Source: Cololabis saira | Lineage: Eukaryota > Chordata > Actinopteri > Beloniformes > Belonidae | Assembly: GCF_033807715.1 (NCBI RefSeq) | Contig: NC_084607.1 | Span: 13,466,441 to 13,530,440, forward strand | Reading direction: 5' to 3' | DNA: 64,000 bases | Shown: piece by piece, positions 1-25,400 of the stretch | How positions within the stretch are numbered: position 1 is the first letter of the stretch | Layout of the letters: each line of letters begins with the position of its first letter | Position numbers and translations under genes: made by a program | The notes under the pieces: model-generated | Database searches by the model: none | Seen by the model: the letters and a program-made list of their open reading frames with translations, nothing else | What the model was told of the DNA's origin: nothing

Positions 1-7
1 CTCAGTC

Positions 8-9308
<9,301 letters not shown>

Positions 9309-10710
9309 ACCACATTCCTGCAGCTCACAGCAGCTACTCCACTGCTCCACAGACGTTTCTTCATCCATGTCATTTAGAAAATCATTGAGTTTGTCTCTTT
9401 TGTTTTCTCCCTGAATAATCTATACATTATAATGTGCAGATAATTACATGACAGCCTGCATCACTGTCATCTGTTGGGATTTTGTACACTGTTGTCTTTT
9501 TGTAACCTTAGTGGTGGTTGAAAGTATGTAGTAAGTATGACAAAGTTAACATTTAGCAGTCGTGTAATCATCAGTCTGGCATTGGACAGTTAAGTTATTT
9601 GTTCTTTTTGTAGTGGCACTTATAAGTCAAATCTGTTTACCAAATTTCATCATACTTGGCCACTTGTTATAAACTTGTTGCTGTAGTCCAAATCCTTTTC
9701 ATATTTTTAATAGGTCAGTTTTTTTTCCTTAGTCTGATTATATATACAGCAGCTGTTACACAGGAGCATCGTTATGTGTGACCATCACTGCCATTTGGAA
9801 TAACAAGAGCCTCTCCTACCGTAGATAAGTGTCCTTGCATCAACTTTCTCAGTGGTGCTACTCAGTAATAACACAAGAAACCACCTCAGCAGTATTTCAA
9901 TATTTATACACAAGATTTAATAACACCAGAGTATTTTTATATTGATTTTTTTTTTTAATTCCGACTTAATTCAGGACCTCCGAAGATCATGATTTAATAT
10001 CCCAGGCAGCAGCTAACTCATCACAGGAAGACAGCCATCATTTCTTTGTGTTCAACACGTTCCACTAAAAGATCTAACGACACAAATGCACGTCTCGCAC
10101 CAACGCGCCAGACGTCACTGTCATTGTCAAAAGCCAGCAGAGCTATGGTCTTTGTATTTTTATACATGAAGGTATTGTGGATGGTGATAAGGGCAGATTA
10201 GAGAGTAGAGTGTACCTCTGTATGTAACGTGTGCTAATAAGATGTAACAAGACTTGGTTGATAAATGACTAAAAGCGCCATGGGCGCTGTGAAGCTGGTA
10301 AGATTTGTCAGGGGAGCAGAAAGTGAGTGATTTGGGTCGTGCATGTCACGTGTAATATATGAATATTAAAATAATATATGTCAATGCAAACTCATAATTA
10401 TGACATCTAAAATCTTAACTCCTTGAGCAAAAGTGCATAGGATGTCGAAATTTCTATTACTTTTTAAATATTTTGTCAAAGAATTTCATATTAACTTTTC
10501 AGTGATTGAATTTTTATAAACTGAATTTTTTTTTAATTTAAGTATCTATCTTTTATACATTTAGGATTTTTAAGCTCACACCTATTTTATGTAATCACAC
10601 AGCTCTGAAGTTTGTTTTCTGGTGTTTTATGTAAAATTCTTGACTTTGTCTCTTTAGATTTGTGCATTTTGGAAAACAGTTAATAAATGTGGACCACGTG
10701 TGTCTCTTGC
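9309..10710 (+). other. kank2: kank2 3' untranslated region
   Basis: No reading frame of interest follows the TAA at 9306-9308. The first convincing polyadenylation signal in a 3'UTR-like context is AATAAA at 10682-10687, which would give a ~1.4-kb 3'UTR. The true end is inferred; no cDNA is available. Confidence 0.5.
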
Positions 10711-11684
10711 ATCGCGTCTCCATTTCATAATGATTAGTAGTGATTTCAGAAGTCGCCACTAGAGGGCGACAAAACCGTTCGTTGCATTTTCTGTTTTTTC
10801 CATCATCCCATATTCAGCGCAGATTAGCATTCATTCACACACTTTAATCATAACTCCAGTGGTGCTTTAAACAACCAAACATTTTATTTGATGTGAATAC
10901 TTAATTTTAATCTTGTTCAATTTATAATGGTATGCAGCATAGTAGGCTACGTGTTTGTATACCACGTAGGACTTTATACACACATTTGTACAATTTACCC
11001 TGCTTGGAGCCTATCTTGCTGGTCATAGGTGGCAAAGATAATCTTAAACTTTTAATTGTATTTTTTGGGAAAAACTAAAAGGATCACCAGCTGCTTGTAA
11101 TAAGATCCAGGTTTAGCACAATGCCTCCACATTTATCTTGACTGATTCATCAGTGACAAGTGTGTACTAGTCACAGTTTCTGAGAAAAACTCCGTCACAG
11201 CAGCATCTGGCGTCTTCAGACAGCTGCTTGTCTTTGGGAGGAGTTGGTGAGATAAGACTCCACTAGATCCAGTGCCTTTTACTATACACCTTTGAAAAAA
11301 AAGAGTTTTGAGTCACGTTTGAGAGGAAAGAGGCCTGCCAGTCAACCAGATGTTTTTATTTATTCTAAGAAAAGCACCTACTTTATCTCAATTAGACCCT
11401 ACACGCTGACTTACACATTCAACATTTCTATAGTCAGAGCATCTTTTTGTGCTCTGTTGGACTTTCTGGAGAGAATCAAGATTTAAAATGTTGGCCTATA
11501 TTTAATTTAACAGTGTAATACCCATAAAAAGAACTCAGTTTAGTAGTAAACGACCCCTGCTGGTTTATGTAGGATGCACTCATTAAACCTGTTGTTATCC
11601 ACTGTAGATTTGACAGAAATTCAGACTTAAAGTCCAAACACATTAGTTGCAAAATTTACTTCGATAAGTAGTAATATTCTGTAC

Positions 11685-11720
11685 TACCGTTTTTCCTATA
11701 TAAATATAGGAAAAACGGTA
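11685..11720. repeat. perfect 16-bp inverted repeat, 4-nt loop
   Basis: TACCGTTTTTCCTATA at 11685-11700 and its exact reverse complement at 11705-11720 flank TAAA. Confidence 0.95.
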
Positions 11721-12355
11721 ATTGACTATTGACTATGTTAATATTTGTTACCCTAAAAGATTGTGTCATGAATCCAACACACAAGATGCAAATGTGATAA
11801 AGTTGTTTTTTTCCTCCACATCTGTTATAATATTTTACACTATGAAAATTGAATGGATGTAAATATCTGATTAACTGTATTTTAGGAAGTACTTGTATAT
11901 TTTTTAATTGTTATTTTTAATTAAACTGTAATTTTCCACAATAGAGGATGTTGTGCATTTGTGATTAGATCTGCATCGTCACGGACATTAGGTGCCAGTG
12001 CATTGAAATTGCATTAGTTAAATAGTCTTCAATGTGTGTTTTTTTAAATTTTGACGACATGTAAAAATACATATAATTAATAAATTTTTAAGATTATTAA
12101 TTTAGTAATCTTGGTATGAAGACATAAATACACTTTTCATCTGTATGACAGTTTTCTTGTAGCTGTTGAATGTTTATTTGAACTCATATTTTGTTTTTGT
12201 ACAGTTTATCAGCTTGTGAATGTCATGTCAGTTATTTTTTCATGTTATGAATTTTTCTATGAATATTTCTATTACATTCAATATGTCAGACTTTCCAGTT
12301 TTATTAATTGCTTCTTTCAACATAGTGTTTTATTTGTTTTTATTTTTTACAGTGC

Positions 12356-12356
<1 letters not shown>

Positions 12357-12390
<34 letters not shown>

Positions 12391-12428
12391 GTATATATAT
12401 ATATATATATATACGTCAGACTATGTCA

Positions 12429-12510
<82 letters not shown>
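12357..12510. repeat. (CA)n followed by (TA)n microsatellite
   Basis: CA dinucleotides at 12358-12387 run into TA tracts, broken once by a short unique stretch near 12413-12430. Confidence 0.95.
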
Positions 12511-12513
<3 letters not shown>

Positions 12514-13282
12514 TGTACTATGTCAAAATAGTTGGTTTTGTGTCAATAGAAGAGATTTCATGAAATTCTTTTGCAGTGTTTTAGTGATTAGAACTTTGAA
12601 ACTCAGCAATGTGACATAGAACGAAATATTACCGTAAGTGTTTCTCAATATCTGTTCAAGTCCTGAATTTTAGGATGCAAATAGTCTTCACAGCTGTTCC
12701 TAGACATTAAATGCACAACACCATCAGCTGAACTGAAAAAAAAAGAATGCTTATCTTCCCACCATGCGTGGATCCACCCTTGCAGCTACGGTGTCATGGT
12801 TTAGATAAGACTTTAAACGTAACAGTGTTGGTAGGAAAGGCCAAAAAAGCTCTCCCTGGAAGCCTTCCAAACAAATCTATTAATTTTTGGCAGCTTGATT
12901 GCAGAGCTTAGATTTGAAATCTGTTTGCATAAGGCATATCTAGTCCGTCCAAGTTTATGATGTTTTGTATCATTCAAAACCCTCAGCTTGTTTGCTGACC
13001 TAAATAATGATAGTAGCTGCATTCAAACTCTAACATCAGCTCTCTTATTTCTTACACTTTTTTGGTAAATAGGCCGTTTTTTTCCACATTAAGCACATTA
13101 TATGTTTGCATTCAGATTATCCATGCTTTACTTTCATGTATGATCAATTACTCAAACAAACATTATTCAATAAGTCCCTGCTCATTTTCAAAACAAACAC
13201 AATGATATGTATTTTCAAGCAGCTCCAGTGGAACTGAATATTTGGTTTATCTCTCAGCATCACTTGGACCCCCTCTCGTCGC

Positions 13283-13332
13283 CTATCTTGGGGCGGTGCT
13301 GGGCGTGCCCGTCCTCTGTCTCAGGCATAAAA
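13283..13332 (+). promoter_or_regulatory. alpha1 core promoter
   Basis: A TATA-like CATAAAA at 13326-13332 lies 47 bp before the ATG. A GC/CACC-type element (GGGGCGGTGCTGGGCGTG, 13290-13307) and a reverse GATA site (CTATCT, 13283-13288) lie upstream. The alpha2 promoter repeats the same arrangement. Confidence 0.6.
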
Positions 13333-13378
13333 CCCTCACGCTGCTGGCTGCTGGTACTCACAACTAACGACAGACAAG

Positions 13379-14045
13379 ATGACTAGTCTCACACCCAAGG
13401 ACAAGGATACAGTGAAGGCCTTCTGGGCCAAAGCCGCCCCCAAGGCGGACGAGATTGGCAGAGATGCGCTGGCCAGGTAACCATCAGCCACAGAGATGGA
13501 CTCAACGCTCCAACAAACTCAAACATCCAAACAAGTATTTATTTTGCACTTCTCAAATCTTTTCATGTTTCCCCCCAGGATGCTGGTGGTGTACCCCCAG
13601 ACCAAGACCTACTTCTCCCACTGGAAGGACCTGAGCGCCAACTCAGCCCCGGTGAAGAAGCACGGAAAGACCGTGATGGGTGGAGTTGCTGCTGCTGTGG
13701 GCAAAATCGACAACCTGACTGCCGGTCTGCTTGAGCTCAGTGAGCTGCACGCCTTCACCCTGCGAGTGGACCCTGCCAACTTCAAGGTGAATATCCCACG
13801 CTTCTTACTGGCCCTTGAGCAGGTCCTGATGAAGGAAAACAATACTGAGCTGTAGGTTTGGTGCAAGTTGCATTTATAACAACTGCCTGATCATTCTTTT
13901 CTTGTTCTTTTGTTAGATCCTGTCCCACAACATCCTGGTGGTCATGGCCATCAACTTCCCCGCTGACTTCAGCCCTGAGGTCCATGTGGCTATGGACAAG
14001 TTCCTGGCATCTCTGGCTCTGGCCCTGGCTGAGAAGTACCGGTAA
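13379..14045 (+). CDS. hba: alpha-type globin (alpha1)
   Basis: Three exons, 13379-13476, 13579-13786 and 13917-14045 (98+208+129 nt; 144 aa), have the standard globin intron positions, the first splitting the Arg codon before MLVVYPQTK. The product is an alpha-type haemoglobin subunit that binds haem and pairs with beta chains in erythrocytes. Distal His is at residue 61 ([11 protein letters not shown]), proximal His at 90 ([12 protein letters not shown]), and the C-terminus is EKYR. The N-terminus [10 protein letters not shown] is one residue longer than the MSLT form of alpha3-9. Intron 1 is only 102 bp. AATAAA lies at 14103-14108. Its closest relative in the window is alpha2, including the promoter, which indicates tandem duplication. 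There is no adjacent intact beta partner. Confidence 0.97.
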
Positions 14046-14109
14046 ACAGCAGGAGAAAAAGCACAAGAAGAGGATATTCCTGCTCACTAAATGCAAATGA
14101 ATAATAAAA

Positions 14110-15880
14110 ACATGAATGCAAAAAAAAGCGAAACTGATGTGTTGTGGTTATTTCGAGATGGTTTTCCAAAGATTTTTTATTGTGAACAAAAGCAGGGAGA
14201 CTTATTAACCTGGAAGTGGAGTTAATCATATATCAGAAGAGCTTTCTCTAGCTTTTTTTTTATCTAAAAAAGGGTGGATAGGAATGAATTTGGGTACCCC
14301 TGTTTTAGTCTATACAGTGGGATTGACAGGCTCAAACCCTGAGGCTAATTCATATCATTACAAATGAACTTGATACATCTGCTAGACAATCATTTTGGAT
14401 CACAAGATAGTGCATATATGATATATAATATCAGGTGAAATCCTTATTAATTCATTTCAGCTTTAGTGGCTACAAATGAAGACAGAAAATGCTGTTTCTC
14501 CTCAATCAAACCTGTCCATAGCCCCCCTCAGTGCAATATAGGCGCCCCGTGCATCTGCAAAGTGGTCAATGCTCTCAAGAAGAGGCTCTTTTTTGTATAC
14601 AATGTCTCACAGTTACTTTTCTTTTTCTTTTTTGCCAGATAAAAAACATAAATCACTAACGTAGTTAAATAATTCGCTTATATTATTTTTCTGATCAACT
14701 GAATGGACCTACTGAAAGATAGAACCCCTTTGAACAGAATCAGAATCTCTTGTTAGTGCCAATGTTAGTTAGACAGGTTCACAGATTAGGATGGAATGGT
14801 CCAAACATAACATAAAGTAATGGAACAATTAAAAAGAATCAAAAATAAAATAAAATGAGAAAAAGGACAAAAATAATTTGGAAGGCATGCAGGATTTAAA
14901 ATGTGGTAAATACATTAAATATGAAATAACTAGGTGTGAATATATACATGTGCAAAAAGGAAGGTTCATAATGTGTGGTGCTGTTAACCGTTAACAGTTA
15001 ACCAGAGCAGTGTTTTCCCTGGCTAGGAGTTGTTTCACAGGACATGTGTCATTTCCACATCTAAAACTTGATGGCCCTTTAACAGCGTTAGATATAAACA
15101 TGGTGGGGGTTGTAACATCTGATAAACATTACATACAAATGTGTTACTTTGATCCCTAAGATAGTTGTGTTACAGGGATTGAGACACTGGGAGCATCTAT
15201 AACATTTTCATTCTTGTCATAAACAAAGAGAAAGAAAACCATAAAATAGCTAAATTACCGTTGTCTTACAAAAATACAAATTACCAGGATATTGATACTG
15301 ATGGGGTTGAAATCGAGTTTCAACGTCAACTGAGTTTTATGACATTGCCTTTTGCAAAGAAACAAAATGTGACACCTGTTTGAAATAATATTTCTAATGA
15401 TAGTCTTCGATATTATTATTCGGAATAATTTAAGTTAGTTACTTTGCAGAGTTATTCTTCACACTTGTAATGTCCTTGCTTTTATTTTATGCAGCAATGG
15501 AAAAATAAAAGGATGTATTATTAGGGTACACAGTTCATCAGAACTTTATCTGAAGGGTTTAGAACTGGAATATTGTTTTAAAGTTCATCTGATATCATAA
15601 GTGTTCCCCTCTAACTGTCAGATGATGTTTTATAAATTGTGACCAAAATGAAAAGCTCTAAACAAATAATCAGTTCATCTAATTTATTTGAAGGCTTTCA
15701 AAGCAGAAGCCATTTCCGAATATTTAGGATGTTTTTGTAATTAATTCGATGTTTTTCTATTGTCATTTCATCATTTAAACAATGACCATACACAAACAAC
15801 TCACTGTGCGTATCATTTTATTAATCAATTGTTGAAATGAAAGAGGCGGTGATGATTAGAGATGGAGCTGCTTTGCTGGA
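14110..15880. other. intergenic, alpha1 to beta relic
   Basis: AT-rich. At 14738-14990 (starting CAGAATCAGAATC) there is a degenerate repeat resembling a reversed LINE tail. No gene is recognised. Confidence 0.5.
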
Positions 15881-15886
15881 AGTTTT

Positions 15887-16254
15887 CAGTGGTACTGCCT
15901 TCCCAGGGAGGACACCAAATGTTGCATTACGAGGTATATTCATCAAAACTGAACACGTAAATGCATAATTTGGGGCCAACTTTATTTATAAAGCACTTTA
16001 ATTAAAATACTCGCAGCTGAAACAAAGTGCAGCACATGGCTGAATACTAAAAACTAGGAGACAGTATGAGAGGATGTCTAACCTAGAAAGAGCCGCATGT
16101 CCGACGACATCTTGGTCTATCTTAAACCTGAATTATGGTCTGCGTTAACGGTGCGTGTCGCCGCGTACCCGCCGCGTTGGTATAACGCGGAACCATAAAT
16201 CAGCCTTTAGAGAAGATGCCCTGGATGGTGCACGCTCGAAGTCTGTCCAACCAT
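15887..16254 (-). pseudogene. decayed beta-globin relic (exon 1 and end of exon 3), MITE inside exon 1
   Basis: On the minus strand, 16254-16083 aligns with beta exon 1: the ATG region, then GCACCATCCAGGGCATCTTC and, after an interruption, ATAGACCAAGATGTCGTCGG and a donor-like CTAG/GT. A Harbinger-like MITE (16125-16206) interrupts it. A ~30-bp match to the end of beta exon 3 (GGCAGTACCACTGA, compared with GCAGTACCACTAA in the intact genes) lies at 15887-15920. Exon 2 is missing. The start region carries a small deletion, so no globin frame survives. This is a relic of a minus-strand beta gene between alpha1 and alpha2. Confidence 0.7.
16125..16206. mobile_element. Harbinger-like MITE inside beta exon 1 relic
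   Basis: An 82-bp element has ends AACCTGAATTATGG and CCATAAATCAGCCT, flanked by TTA at 16122-16124 and 16207-16209. In intact beta exons the same place reads GTCTATCTTAGAGAAG with one TTA, so a 3-bp TTA target duplication is directly visible. That fits the PIF/Harbinger superfamily. Confidence 0.8.
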
Positions 16255-16750
16255 GTTTTTTTTTGCGGATATTTTCTGTCAGCAGATTCTCGGTGCAGCA
16301 CGAGATTCAACTGTTAAAGAAAAACTCCCAGACTTGAAAAGCTGAACGGGCGGAGGGATGGGCAAACAGATGATGTGGAATGGATTTAGAACAAAGATAA
16401 GAGAAGGGCGTGTGTGACCTATTCTTTTAAAATATTGTCGGAAAATATACAATTATTTCATAAGGAGCAATGATTAAAAAAAAATTAAAAATTAAAACAA
16501 AGCAGTTCAACTTTAAACACGGATAGTTGTATTGCCTCCCTGTCTTTATTTGATCTTATTCTATTTAGTTTTATGTTTTAATTCCAGTGACCCAAATGCC
16601 ACGTAAACTAAAACCAATTCTATTTTCCCCTGAAGCAGGAGCTCAGAAGTAAGTTCAGAAATAAGGCTTAATTTAGTAAAACAGAATCACTTTAAAATGA
16701 TTTATTTAATGATATTTACTGAGTTGTTGACAACATCTTTTGGAGCCCCT
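16255..16750. other. intergenic, beta relic to alpha2 promoter
   Basis: AT-rich, with no gene or recognised repeat. It precedes the alpha2 GC/CACC-type promoter elements. Confidence 0.5.
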
Positions 16751-16756
16751 CTCGTT

Positions 16757-16798
16757 GGGGCGGTGCTGGGTGTGCCCTTTTCTGTCTCAGGCATAAAA
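16757..16798 (+). promoter_or_regulatory. alpha2 core promoter
   Basis: GGGGCGGTGCTGGGTGTG at 16757-16774 and CATAAAA at 16792-16798, 46 bp before the ATG. Nearly identical to the alpha1 promoter. Confidence 0.6.
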
Positions 16799-16843
16799 CC
16801 CTCACGCTGCTGGCTGGTGATTGTACTCACTACGACAGACAAG

Positions 16844-18404
<1,561 letters not shown>

Positions 18405-18646
18405 ACGGCAGGAGACCCAGCAGGGGAAGATGCAGGAGCTCACTCTTTTGCACCAAGTGCAAAAATTAAATGCTCGCATGTGAACAATAAATGCTTTATC
18501 TGAAAACCTTGTTGTGGTAATAGTTTTATTTATTTACTGAATATAGTTTGCTAAGGTGTAAAATTCAGCTGTTACCCGTCTAGCCCTTAATGCACAATTT
18601 GGATAATTTTGAAAAGAACATCTCAGAGTAAATTCTTATGTATTCT

Positions 18647-19380
18647 CACACTGAAAAAAATAAATCTAAGCGCATGTAAATATAACATATTTAAATCTGT
18701 GATATCAACAATTAAAAATGAATTTTGTTGCTTTACATGAATACATTTAGTTTTGAACTTAATCTGCATTTGTTCAAAAAAACAAGACATTGTGCATTTT
18801 TTCCTTAACAAGCAGTATTTATGTAATCCCAGGCAATGTTTTCATTTACACACAAACAACAAGCAATGATCTTGTTGTATTTACTTTTCCTTTAACAATT
18901 TTAATCTATTGGGCAGATTGACCAACATTTAGATGAAACATGCTTTATTTGTTTAAGTAGAACACCACAGTAAAAAATATCTTGCTTGATCTACTTTAAA
19001 AAAATGAAGGCGACTTTTTCGCTTGAGATTTTTATGTAGATCAAGAAAGACTAGTCTTTGTATAAACTACTTAATTTTTAGTATTTACAAAATTAATTTG
19101 CAAGTAAAGTCAACTTATTTTTTTTTCTTTCTATTTTTTTCCTTTTTTCTCTTTATTCTTTTTTTCTTCTTTCATTTTTTGTCTTTTTTGTCTTTTTAAA
19201 GTCAACTTAATTTTGATAAATAAAGTAAACTTAACACAAAATGCAATAAAATTGCTGAATGTATTACTCACATACATTAATTTAAGTAGTTTATACAAAG
19301 ACTAGTCTTTCTTGATCTACATAATAATCTCATGCAAAAAGTTGACTTATTTTTTTTAAGTAGATCAAGCACAATATTTG
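18647..19380. repeat. right arm of large inverted repeat, downstream of alpha2
   Basis: It starts CACTGAAAAAAATAAATC and ends GATCAAGCACAATATT, the reverse complement of the element in alpha2 intron 1. It has about 60 bp absent from the left arm (near 18826-18880) and lacks the GTAA array. Confidence 0.8.
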
Positions 19381-21753
<2,373 letters not shown>

Positions 21754-22092
21754 TATAGGCCTACTACCATGATATTTGGTTTTAAGACCAACACATAAGC
21801 ACCCACTACTGACTGACATGCTGACATCACTTGAGAAAAACACTTTTGGACCAGGGATCATTTATTTGGGCGGGGTAAGTCTGAATGTCCTGATAATGAA
21901 TGTTTATTACATAATCTAAGCTGAGCAGTTGGTGGCAATTTACAACGGGACAGAAGCAAAAGGAGAAGTTTGTGTCTTATGATAGGCTATTTTATTGCCA
22001 GAGGATCTACGGTCATATTTGATGATTTTTTGTCAGTTTAACGTGAAAAACGGAGACTTATCAAAGCGGCTGTTTATTGATTACATGACGTC

Positions 22093-23160
22093 ATGGTCAA
22101 GTTGACGGAGCAAGAAAGACTCACTGTCAGAACCGTTTGGGAAAACCTTGATATTGATGAGATTGGACCACAAATTTGGACAAGGTAGAGGGTGTGATTT
22201 CCAGCTTTTCCTATCTAAAGTACAGACAAGTAATGTTGTTAATAATTGTTAGATTTTATACTGGAATAGTTTACCACAGACAAAATGGTTGGGTTAAAAC
22301 TTTAATTTATTCTGTGTTTGAACTCTAAATTTGACTATATAATGATTAATTACCATGCTATTTTTCAAAATGTATTTTGAATATGATTAAAAATATCTCT
22401 TGAATAGTCTAAAGTGATGCAGTAATACTTAACAAATGTAAAGTAATTTTATTTTAAACTGCTTCAGCAGAGGATTTCACCACCGGGTTCTGTCCAGTAT
22501 ATACGTAGCTATTAAATATACTGACAGGAATGGTTCGGAAATCTTTATTTTTATATATTTTGATCTAATACCATTGCTAAATTTAATTCTTAATGATTTT
22601 TGTCCTCTTTTATTTTCCCTTTAAGTTTATTGTGTCCCTTGTGGTGTATCAGAGGTAGCTTATCTGTATGACCCAAAACAATCAGTGTCTCTTGTTTCAC
22701 ATCTGTAGAGTTCTGATTGTCTACCCCTGGACTGAGAGATATTTTGGCACCTTTGGAGACATCTTCACAAACACTGCAATTCTGAACAACGCCAAGGTTG
22801 CCGCCCATGGAAAGGTTGTGCTGAACGCTCTGGACAAAGCGGTGAAGAACATGGACAGGCTCAAAGACACTTACGCTTCTCTGAGCAGGTTGCACTATGA
22901 AGAACTCAACGTGGATCCAGATAACTTCAGAGTAGGCAATATGACACTGAAACCAAAATAGTGGTAGATATTTAACTAATCTGTTTAAAATCTTTAAAGA
23001 CAGGACTTATGATGTTTTCATTTGTCCACAGCTGCTGGCAGACTGCATCACCGTCACCGTCGCCTGTAAACTCAAGAGCGCCATGAACCCTCAGGTCCAA
23101 GCAACATGGCAGAAGTTTCTGTCTGCTGTAGTTGAGGCCATGAACAGTCAGTACAAATGA
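22093..23160 (+). CDS. hbb: divergent beta-type globin (beta1)
   Basis: Exons 22093-22184, 22709-22931 and 23032-23160 (92+223+129 nt) encode 147 aa, the exact beta-globin size and intron layout. The chain starts MVKLTEQERLTVRTVW and keeps the haem pocket: YPWTERYF, distal His64 (KVAAHGKVV) and proximal His93 (SRLHYEELNVDPDNF). It is far from beta2-6. Position F9 (residue 94) is Tyr instead of Ser, and the last residue is Lys (NSQYK) instead of the His of RKQYH. In haemoglobins that His and Ser F9 contribute to Bohr and Root effects, so a chain with weak pH sensitivity is inferred. No clear TATA box is seen upstream. AATAAA is at 23186-23191. It may be a stage-specific or slowly decaying paralogue; the frame is fully open. 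Confidence 0.94.
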
Positions 23161-23703
23161 CTTCAAGTGTGGATAACATGTTCAAAATAAACCAATGTGT
23201 ATCCTTGTCTGTTTGTCAGCTTATCCTCAATGGCAGAATTTGATTTCCAGTTCAGTTATCATTTCAAATGTCAGATAAATTAAAATGACCTGATGTATGT
23301 AATATCTGGGCACCTCAGAGTTTTCAAAACCTAAGAGTGTCATATCCACCCTTTTTAAATTAATTTAATTTACATAGCACTGATTCCCAGAAAAAGTCCT
23401 TACAGGATACTTAGAGAACTTAAACAAGTTAAAAGTCATGTTAAATGCATTCCATTCATCCATCCATCCATCCATCATCAATACTTAGTACTATTCATGA
23501 TCACAGGGGGTCTGCTAGATTCATTGTGTTCTATCAACAATATAAAGTACATCATTCACAGAATACAACAGTTTACTGTACATACAGTTTTATTATGTAA
23601 AGTTCAAATGTTATAGGAACAATCTAATAAAAGATCATTTAAGGAATACGTCTGCAAAGTTGTTTTTTTACTAGTATAATCATTATCAAACATTTTTCTC
23701 AGT

Positions 23704-23760
23704 ATAGAATAGAATAGAATAGAAGACTTTATTGATCTCCCAGAGGAGAAATTCAATCAG
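23704..23760. repeat. LINE-like tail (AGAAT)n
   Basis: AGAATAGAATAGAATAGAAG followed by ACTTTATTGATCTCCCAGAG resembles the reversed 3' tail of a fish LINE. Only the tail is present. Confidence 0.45.
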
Positions 23761-25196
23761 AGTAGTTGAATATGATAGATTAATCTAAAAGTAATCATTA
23801 AGAATCCTGGGTTTCCTGAACAGTCTTGAGATGTAAACTAAGGAGATTTAAACTCAACAGGCTTTACATAAGTTGTACTTTAGCTTTACAAATAACATCA
23901 TACAGTATATCATAGTTATTTACCTAACATTTGTATAAACTAATTTATTTACCAATTTATTGTGTTTTTTCCTTCGTCTGATGTCACAAGTGAGGAGCCT
24001 TAAAATCTGACTTACAAAATCACAGGCACAGAAATTACTTGTCAAATGTAGAACCAGAGAGGAATAATTAATTGTACTGAAAGCACAAACACTTTGAGAA
24101 GACAAGTGCTTGATTTGTTGAAGAACTGGAGTGAAAATGTGACAAGCTTCTCCAAAGCAAACAGAATGTGTTTTTCTTGACGTAAAAACTGCAATCAGGG
24201 ACAAGATCATGTTCGTTGCAAAAGATGACTCTCACAAACAAAAATATAAATGTTGCTGGGTTGGTAACAGCCACACGAAGACATGAAAGCACATGTAATC
24301 TTACTTGGTTTGTCCGGATAAGGATAAAAGAAAATGTTTCACCTCTTCACCTTGCTTTTTCAATTATCTCCTCAGCCATTTTCCACACCTTCTGATATGA
24401 TGCAAATTTGTATTCCACGTGGACTAAATTATATTTAAGAACTCCATGTATGACTAAGAATAACTTAAAAATATGTTGAGCAAAACACCTGTCCACTAAA
24501 TCCGCACTGACAATTTCACTGATGTCATTTACTATATAAGTTTGGTCTGATTAGGCAACTGCTACAGAAGCAGACCAGACGGCTGCTGCTGGAGAACTCC
24601 ACATTCTTGTGTCATACATTCTCCAGAGGCTTTTTTCATGTATTTATTTTTTTGTTTAATCTAGACCCTGAGACCCATGTTAGCACCATGACACTGAGGA
24701 GATAGAAACATGCCATTATTTGTCCACTAGAGGGCGCCCCAGGCATTGTCATAGCAGTTCATTGGCTCACGTCCTGTGGTTTTTAGAATTTATAAAAGAC
24801 AAAACCTAAAATGAAATATGATGAATAAATAAAATGTCTGCTATTGTGTACTTAGTTATAATGTTTAAGCTTAATTGTGCCTTTAATATTTATCGGAATA
24901 AGAAATCCTTTGAAACTTTGACTGTGTTTGCCTCATTTAGCTTTAAGTGCTATGAGTCTATGAATATATTTTCATTATATTTCTTTTTTGAGGCTGGAAA
25001 ATACCTTGACATAGCACTAGATTTGTAATTTCATTCCTATTTTAGTTAGTTAGACTGCACCGAAGTTGTTTTTTTTAAGGTGTTTTGTAAGTTAAACAAT
25101 GTAGAATTGATTATTGCTACAATTATAACATCATCAGGAAGTTTATGGAGAATCAAAAGGGAACAGAATATGGGTTATGTTTTATGCTGATTTATG

Positions 25197-25400
25197 AATG
25201 AATGAATTTTTATTTGGAACATGTATATAAAAAGAAATACATAAAATAAAAAAAAATAATAAAAAAAATAAATTAATAAAAAAATAAACCGTAACATCTT
25301 CATATTCACATATGTTCGAAAAAGGAGTAGGAAGAAGTTTACACTTTTTCCTAGTTCCTACCCCTTTATAACTCTATGAATTCACATTATTGTTATTATT
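25197..25400. mobile_element. dispersed fish repeat (LINE-like 3' end)
   Basis: ATGAATTTTTATTTGGAAC, an A-rich stretch, then CATATGTTCGAAAAAGGAG and TAGGAAGAAGTTTACAC recall a common fish retroelement tail in reverse orientation. The class is inferred. Confidence 0.45.

Larger units (their letters stand above)
10711..13280. other. intergenic, kank2 to alpha1
   Basis: AT-rich DNA without a credible gene. It contains a perfect 16-bp hairpin at 11685-11720, a CA/TA microsatellite at 12357-12510, and scattered WGATAR-type sites such as GAGATAAG near 11249. Frames in the TA tract are low complexity. Confidence 0.6.

Noticed and set aside
12216..12563. Open frames with Thr-His and Tyr-Ile repeats
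   Set aside because: Read through CA and TA dinucleotide tracts.
24530..24620. TATA-like ACTATATAAG followed by a CAG-rich stretch, resembling a globin promoter
   Set aside because: No ATG with globin sequence follows and no exon relic was found nearby.
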